A DNA stretch of 10,303 bases from Oscillospiraceae bacterium (GTDB lineage Bacteria; Bacillota; Clostridia; Saccharofermentanales; Saccharofermentanaceae): the NCBI GenBank assembly GCA_902803695.1, contig CADCQX010000069.1, forward strand, positions 1 to 10,303, in the 5' to 3' direction. The position numbers were made by a program, and so were the translations under genes. Below are positions 7,141-10,303 of the stretch, piece by piece. Position 1 is the first letter of the stretch. Each line of letters opens with the position of its first letter. The notes beneath the pieces are model-generated. The model did no database searches and was not told where the DNA came from. It saw nothing but the letters and a program-made list of their open reading frames with translations.

Positions 7141-7182
7141 TTCGGACCGGTTTAGTCCGAATTGTCGCTTTTTGTATTTTTT
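7141..7182 (+). terminator. Probable terminator after rsfS
   Basis: TTCGGAC (7141-7147) pairs with GTCCGAA (7155-7161) around a 7-base loop. A T run follows 7 bases later (7169-7173), then a second (7177-7182). The distance to the T run is longer than ideal. AAAAGCG (7119-7125) could also pair with CGCTTTT (7166-7172), enclosing the hairpin. Moderate support only. Confidence 0.45.
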
Positions 7183-7221
7183 GTCGATTTATTGAAGAAC
7201 TATATGTGCTACCTTTCTAAT

Positions 7222-7228
7222 GGAGAGG
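7222..7228 (+). promoter_or_regulatory. Ribosome binding site deciding the comEA start
   Basis: GGAGAGG lies 8 bases before ATG 7237. Upstream in-frame starts (TTG 7162, ATG 7204) have no comparable site. TTG 7162 also lies directly against the rsfS hairpin. Confidence 0.82.
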
Positions 7229-7236
7229 TGGCACTT

Positions 7237-7833
7237 ATGTTTTCGAGCAAAAACAAAGATAAGATCTATATTGTGATATTCATTATCACGGTAGCTGCCG
7301 GAATCATCTATAAGGTGTTTTTCAAGGGCGATATGTCCTTTCTTTCAAAAAGCGAAGTGACTATCGAGACGGGCGTTAGCGAGGTCGAGACCGCTTCGGA
7401 ATCGGAAACGGGGACGATCTTTGTATACATATGCGGGGAGGTGAATGCTCCGGGAGTCTATGAGATAAAAAGAGGGAGCATTCTTAATGATGTTGTGGAG
7501 ATGGCCGGAGGACTCACTTCCGAGGCCGCCAGAGAGGATATCGATCTGGTAATGATCCTTAACAGCAATATCACGGTCAAGATCCCTAAGGAGGGTGATG
7601 AGCTTGTTACCATATCGAGTGAGAATGTTAATGAGGATTCCGGCCTCGTAAATATAAATACCGCAGACAAGGAGATGCTTAAGACACTTCCGGGGATTGG
7701 CGATGTGATGGCCGATTCGATAATAGAATACAGGCAGGATAATGTTTTCGAGGAGAAGGAGGACCTTATGAATGTGAAGGGGATAGGACAGTCCAAGTAC
7801 GATAAGGTAAAGGACCTGATTTGTGTGAATTGA
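7237..7833 (+). CDS. comEA: ComEA-type DNA-binding protein (membrane anchor, SLBB, helix-hairpin-helix)
   Basis: A 198-residue protein of normal ComEA length and domain order. A short basic N-terminus leads to one membrane helix (about residues 10-27), then a Glu/Ser/Thr-rich spacer (38-60). An SLBB-like domain follows, with VYICGEVNAPGVYEI (63-77) and a VVEMAGGLT turn. The C-terminal helix-hairpin-helix pair begins LVNINTADKEMLKTLPGIG (137-155) and ends in MNVKGIGQSKYDKV (178-191). In competent Bacillota, ComEA sits outside the membrane, binds incoming double-stranded DNA and passes it to the ComEC channel. No comEC or other competence gene is visible beside it; a thrS T-box begins about 30 bases after the stop. 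Competence is therefore inferred from family only, and a role in other DNA or surface binding is possible. Confidence 0.92.
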   Translation: MFSSKNKDKIYIVIFIITVAAGIIYKVFFKGDMSFLSKSEVTIETGVSEVETASESETGTIFVYICGEVNAPGVYEIKRGSILNDVVEMAGGLTSEAAREDIDLVMILNSNITVKIPKEGDELVTISSENVNEDSGLVNINTADKEMLKTLPGIGDVMADSIIEYRQDNVFEEKEDLMNVKGIGQSKYDKVKDLICVN

Positions 7834-7836
7834 CTA

Positions 7837-7865
7837 TTGCCAGAACAGGGTAATTGGGGTAAACT
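7837..7865 (+). promoter_or_regulatory. Predicted promoter of the T-box/thrS transcript
   Basis: TTGCCA (7837-7842, 5/6 match), a 17-base spacer, then TAAACT (7860-7865, 4/6 match), just after the comEA stop. The start would fall near 7872, at the foot of stem I. If stem I includes the 7865-7868/7984-7987 pairing, transcription must begin slightly further upstream. TTGACT (7830-7835) is another -35 candidate but lacks a well-spaced -10. Confidence 0.4.
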
Positions 7866-8112
7866 ACCGCTAACAGTGATGAAAAGGACATGTGCCTGCG
7901 GAAAACATCAGACAGAGAATCGGAGTCATCGGCTGGAAGCTCCGTTGAAAAGTCCCGTTTGCATACAACCTTGGAACTGCAGGGGTAAATCGTAAGAGTA
8001 ACCTTCGCCGTCCTGCCGCGTTAAGGCATAATGAGTGGTACGTCGAATACGACGTGCAATTTGGGTGGAACCGTGCAACCATGCATCCCAATGCTTGGGG
8101 CATGGTGTTTTT
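7865..8112 (+). promoter_or_regulatory. T-box leader, threonine type, controlling thrS
   Basis: An RNA switch that reads the charging state of tRNA-Thr. Stem I can be drawn from the base up: TACC (7865-7868) with GGTA (7984-7987); CAGT (7874-7877) with ACTG (7976-7979); a kink-turn-like GATGA/GGA; AAGG (7884-7887) with CCTT (7969-7972); GTGC (7892-7895) with GCAT (7961-7964); and a terminal CGGAG/CTCCG stem (7921-7925/7940-7944). The specifier region reads ACA ACC (7965-7970), both threonine codons. A stem III hairpin (8038-8057) follows. The T-box core GGGTGGAACCG starts at 8063. In the antiterminator, TTGGG (8061-8065) pairs with CCCAA (8087-8091) and GTGCA (8073-8077) with TGCAT (8082-8086), leaving the bulge TGGAACC free to pair with the uncharged tRNA 3' end. 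When charged tRNA prevails, the CCCAA strand joins the terminator instead. Confidence 0.95.
8078..8112 (+). terminator. T-box attenuator (terminator) of thrS
   Basis: ACCATGC (8078-8084) pairs with GCATGGT (8100-8106) and CCCAA (8087-8091) with TTGGG (8095-8099). There is a two-base bulge and a TGC loop, followed by TTTTT (8108-8112). It shares 8082-8091 with the antiterminator, so the two folds exclude each other. Confidence 0.93.
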
Positions 8113-8160
8113 ATTTGTTTGAAAACATCATGCCGGAAAACTACCAACAGAAACAAAAAC

Positions 8161-8167
8161 AAGGAGG
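8161..8167 (+). promoter_or_regulatory. Ribosome binding site deciding the thrS start
   Basis: AAGGAGG lies 8 bases before ATG 8176. The open frame extends upstream to GTG 8035, but that extension runs through the T-box terminator and is not protein-coding. Confidence 0.95.
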
Positions 8168-8175
8168 TAAGACCA

Positions 8176-9954
8176 ATGGTAGATTTTAATGATGAAGTAC
8201 AAAGAAAGATGTACAGACACACAACAGCTCACGTTATGGCTCAGGCAGTAAAGAGACTCTGGCCGGATACGAAGCTTACTATCGGTCCTGCAATCGATGA
8301 CGGTTTCTATTATGATTTCCAGCATGAGGGTGCTTTCTCGGCAGAGGATCTCAAGAACATAGAAGCCGAGATGAAGAAGATCATCAAGGAAAACCTGAAG
8401 CTCGAGAGATTCGAACTTCCACGTGAAGAAGCTGTTAAGTTCATGCAGGAAAGAAATGAGCCATTCAAGGTTGAGCTCATTAATGACCTTCCTGATGACG
8501 CAGTAATCTCTTTCTACAAGCAGGGCGATTTCGTTGATCTTTGCGCAGGTCCGCACATCGAGAGCACAGGCGAGATCAAGGCTTTCAAGCTTATCTCAAC
8601 TTCAGCTTCTTACTGGAGAGGAGATTCCAACAGAGAGAGCCTTCAGAGAATATACGGTACAGCTTTCCCGAATAAGGAGATGCTCAACGAGTACATTACT
8701 AAGCTCGAAGAGGCTAAGAAGCGTGACCACAACAAGCTCGGACGTGAACTCGAGTACTTCACGACTGTTGACTATATCGGACAGGGTCTTCCGATCCTTC
8801 TTCCTAAGGGTGCCAGAGTTATCCAGCTCCTGCAGCGTTGGGTAGAAGATGTTGAGCAGGCACACGGCTGTGAACTTACAAAGACTCCGTTCTTCGCTAA
8901 GCGTGATCTCTATAAGATCTCCGGACACTGGGATCACTACAGAGACGGTATGTTCATCATGGGCGCTCCTGATGATGAATCAAAGGAGTGCTTTGCTCTC
9001 CGTCCTATGACCTGTCCGTTCCAGTATCAGGTATTCCTTAACAGACAGAGAAGCTACAGGGATCTTCCTATGAGATTAACTGAGACTTCAACGCTCTTCA
9101 GAAATGAGGACAGCGGTGAGATGCACGGCCTTATCCGTGTCCGTCAGTTTACCATCTCTGAGGGTCACTACATCCTCCGTCCTGATCAGCTCGAGGAAGA
9201 GTTCAAGAATTGTCTCGAACTTGCTAAGTACTTCCTTGATACTGTAGGACTTCTTCAGGATTGTACTTTCAGATTCTCACAGTGGGATCCTGAGAACCCT
9301 AAGAACAAGTACGAAGGAACAAAAGAGCAGTGGGAAGTTGCTCAGGCTACTATGGCTAAGATCCTCGATGACCTTGGTGTAGAATACTCTATAGGTATCG
9401 ATGAGGCAGCATTCTATGGCCCTAAGCTCGATATCCAGTACAAGAACGTTTTCGGTAAGGAAGATACGCTTGTTACGATTCAGATCGATATGCTCCTTGC
9501 TGCCAAGTTCGGTATGGAATATGTTGATGTAGACGGAACAAAGAAGAATCCTTACATCATCCACAGAACGAGCCTCGGTTGCTTCGAGCGTACGCTTGCA
9601 TACCTCATCGAGAGATTTGCAGGATGTCTCCCTCTCTGGATGGCACCTGAGCAGGTTAGGATCCTTCCTATCTCCGATAAGCAGGTAGATAAGGCTTATG
9701 AAGTTCGTGATGCTCTCCGTGCTAAGGGCCTTCGTGCAGAAGTTGATGACAGAAGCGAGAAGATCGGTAAGAAGATCCGTGAAGCTCGTCTCGATAAACT
9801 TATCTACTGGTTTGTAATCGGTGATAACGAGGTCGAGAACAACACTGTATCAGTAAGCTGCAAGTTCGAAGAAGGTTCAAAGACAATGAGTGTTGATGAA
9901 GCAGCTGCTCTTCTTGTTGATGAAGTTGAGAAGAAGATCCGTCGTGACAACTGA
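8176..9954 (+). CDS. thrS: Threonyl-tRNA synthetase lacking the N-terminal TGS domain
   Basis: This cytoplasmic class II synthetase charges tRNA-Thr. At 592 residues it is shorter than the usual ~640 because it begins directly at the editing domain. HTTAH (15-19) and CAGPH (123-127) are the editing-site HxxxH and CxxxH motifs that remove mischarged serine. The catalytic core follows: LRPMTCPFQYQVF with Cys280, RLTETSTLFRNEDSGEMHGLIRVRQF as motif 2, His331 in SEGHYI, and His463 in IIHRTSLGCFER (motif 3 region). Cys280, His331 and His463 are the expected zinc ligands. The C-terminal anticodon-binding domain starts near PEQVRILPIS (491-500) and includes DDRSEKIGKKIREA. The sequence matches a clade I associate with Clostridia, where the TGS domain is often absent, so this is probably not a truncation. 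Transcription is governed by the upstream T-box, and a strong terminator follows the stop. Confidence 0.97.
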   Translation: MVDFNDEVQRKMYRHTTAHVMAQAVKRLWPDTKLTIGPAIDDGFYYDFQHEGAFSAEDLKNIEAEMKKIIKENLKLERFELPREEAVKFMQERNEPFKVELINDLPDDAVISFYKQGDFVDLCAGPHIESTGEIKAFKLISTSASYWRGDSNRESLQRIYGTAFPNKEMLNEYITKLEEAKKRDHNKLGRELEYFTTVDYIGQGLPILLPKGARVIQLLQRWVEDVEQAHGCELTKTPFFAKRDLYKISGHWDHYRDGMFIMGAPDDESKECFALRPMTCPFQYQVFLNRQRSYRDLPMRLTETSTLFRNEDSGEMHGLIRVRQFTISEGHYILRPDQLEEEFKNCLELAKYFLDTVGLLQDCTFRFSQWDPENPKNKYEGTKEQWEVAQATMAKILDDLGVEYSIGIDEAAFYGPKLDIQYKNVFGKEDTLVTIQIDMLLAAKFGMEYVDVDGTKKNPYIIHRTSLGCFERTLAYLIERFAGCLPLWMAPEQVRILPISDKQVDKAYEVRDALRAKGLRAEVDDRSEKIGKKIREARLDKLIYWFVIGDNEVENNTVSVSCKFEEGSKTMSVDEAAALLVDEVEKKIRRDN

Positions 9955-9975
9955 TCGGTTTGATTAGATATTAAG

Positions 9976-10007
9976 AAGCGGGAAGTCGTTTGACCTCCCG
10001 CTTTTTG
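9976..10007 (+). terminator. Intrinsic terminator of thrS
   Basis: AAGCGGGA (9976-9983) pairs with TCCCGCTT (9996-10003). One mismatch is followed by GTC/GAC (9985-9987/9992-9994) with a GTTT loop, then TTTTT (10002-10006). It lies 22 bases after the thrS stop. On the - strand the stem is followed by a poor T tract, so it may serve the converging transporter gene only weakly. Confidence 0.93.
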
Positions 10008-10017
10008 TTATGAACAT

Positions 10018-10303
10018 TTAAGCCGGCAACCGCTCTTTGTTTTTGAGTCGCCTGTAAACCGTAAAGTACATCGTTATGAAACTTGCGCTTCCGCCGATAA
10101 GATTGGAAACCGGCTCAGCCCAGAATACACCGGCGATGCTGTCCTTCATCAGTAAAGGCAGTATGAGCGTTAATGGTACCACGATAATGATCTTTCTGAG
10201 TATCGAAAACGTGATCGCATATTTGACTTTGGCAAGTGCCATGAATGTCGATTGTCCGGAAAACTGAAGCGACATAAAGATATATCCCATAAAGTAGATC
10301 TTA
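10018..10303 (-). CDS. MATE-family efflux transporter, C-terminal end (partial)
   Basis: The last 94 or so residues of a gene that starts beyond the right edge and converges on thrS. The reading frame stays open to the window end, so the first Met seen (10288-10290) is internal. The segment KIYFMGYIFMSLQFSGQSTFMALAK, followed by a hydrophobic helix after SILRKI and a last helix through FWAEPVSNLIGGSASFITMYF, matches the closing helices of MATE (MOP superfamily) transporters, which export drugs or metabolites in exchange for sodium ions or protons. The protein ends in a short basic tail (YRRLKNKERLPA), as is typical on the cytoplasmic side. The substrate cannot be guessed from this end. A polysaccharide flippase of the same superfamily is the main alternative. 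Confidence 0.8.
   Translation of the reverse strand, partial: KIYFMGYIFMSLQFSGQSTFMALAKVKYAITFSILRKIIIVVPLTLILPLLMKDSIAGVFWAEPVSNLIGGSASFITMYFTVYRRLKNKERLPA

Noticed and set aside
7119..7172. Long-range AAAAGCG/CGCTTTT pairing around the rsfS hairpin as a regulatory switch
   Set aside because: The outer arm lies inside the rsfS coding end and the pairing consumes the T run. Without comparative support it may be coincidence, so it is only mentioned under the terminator.
7162..7236. Longer comEA N-terminus from TTG 7162 or ATG 7204
   Set aside because: There is no ribosome binding site for either. The ATG at 7237 has GGAGAGG at ideal distance and gives the normal short cytoplasmic tail before the membrane helix.
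8035..8175. In-frame 47-codon upstream extension of thrS from a GTG
   Set aside because: It passes through stem III, the T-box core and the terminator, and AAGGAGG sits just before ATG 8176. The extension is non-coding leader RNA.
7870..8222. Open frames on the - strand across the T-box region
   Set aside because: Low-complexity, Cys/Arg-rich translations with no family resemblance. The region is fully explained by the T-box RNA on the + strand.

Overview
The window looks like a chromosomal segment of a low-to-moderate GC Bacillota, most likely class Clostridia. The grounds are strong Shine-Dalgarno sites, a T-box leader in front of thrS, comEA, and the linked set purH/purD, nadD-yqeK and rsfS. 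The ThrRS also resembles a clade I associate with Clostridia. I cannot name the family or genus from sequence alone. All genes but the last run on the + strand, and nothing resembles a phage, IS, integron, tRNA, rRNA or CRISPR.

Layout. Bases 1-147 are the 3' end of purH, closed by a strong intrinsic terminator. A 320-base AT-rich gap follows, holding one long imperfect inverted repeat. Next are two accessory exported or membrane genes: a C39-like cysteine peptidase homologue (523-1140) and a lipoprotein made of two diverged copies of one domain (1199-2167). Then purD (2230-3519) overlaps by four bases a fused nadD-yqeK gene (3516-4712). Seventeen bases later a large polytopic membrane protein starts, plausibly a GT-C type glycosyltransferase (4730-6745). 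After it come rsfS (6798-7133) with a likely promoter of its own, a moderate terminator-like hairpin, and comEA (7237-7833). A threonine-type T-box leader (about 7865-8112) precedes thrS (8176-9954), which ends in a strong terminator. On the opposite strand the C-terminal end of a MATE-family transporter enters from the right edge.

How the genes fit together. PurH and PurD belong to de novo purine synthesis. NadD makes the dinucleotide precursor of NAD, YqeK removes the alarmone-like Ap4A, and RsfS silences idle ribosomes. The purD/nadD-yqeK overlap and the short gap to the membrane protein suggest one transcript through 6745. thrS is a separate unit controlled by uncharged threonine tRNA, and the antiterminator/terminator switch can be drawn base by base.

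Most of the window is ordinary housekeeping DNA. The parts worth a second look are the peptidase/lipoprotein pair between purH and purD, the duplicated lipoprotein domain, the NadD-YqeK fusion, the membrane protein between yqeK and rsfS, and two adjacent threonine triplets in the T-box specifier region. I see no convincing evidence of a wholly new system.
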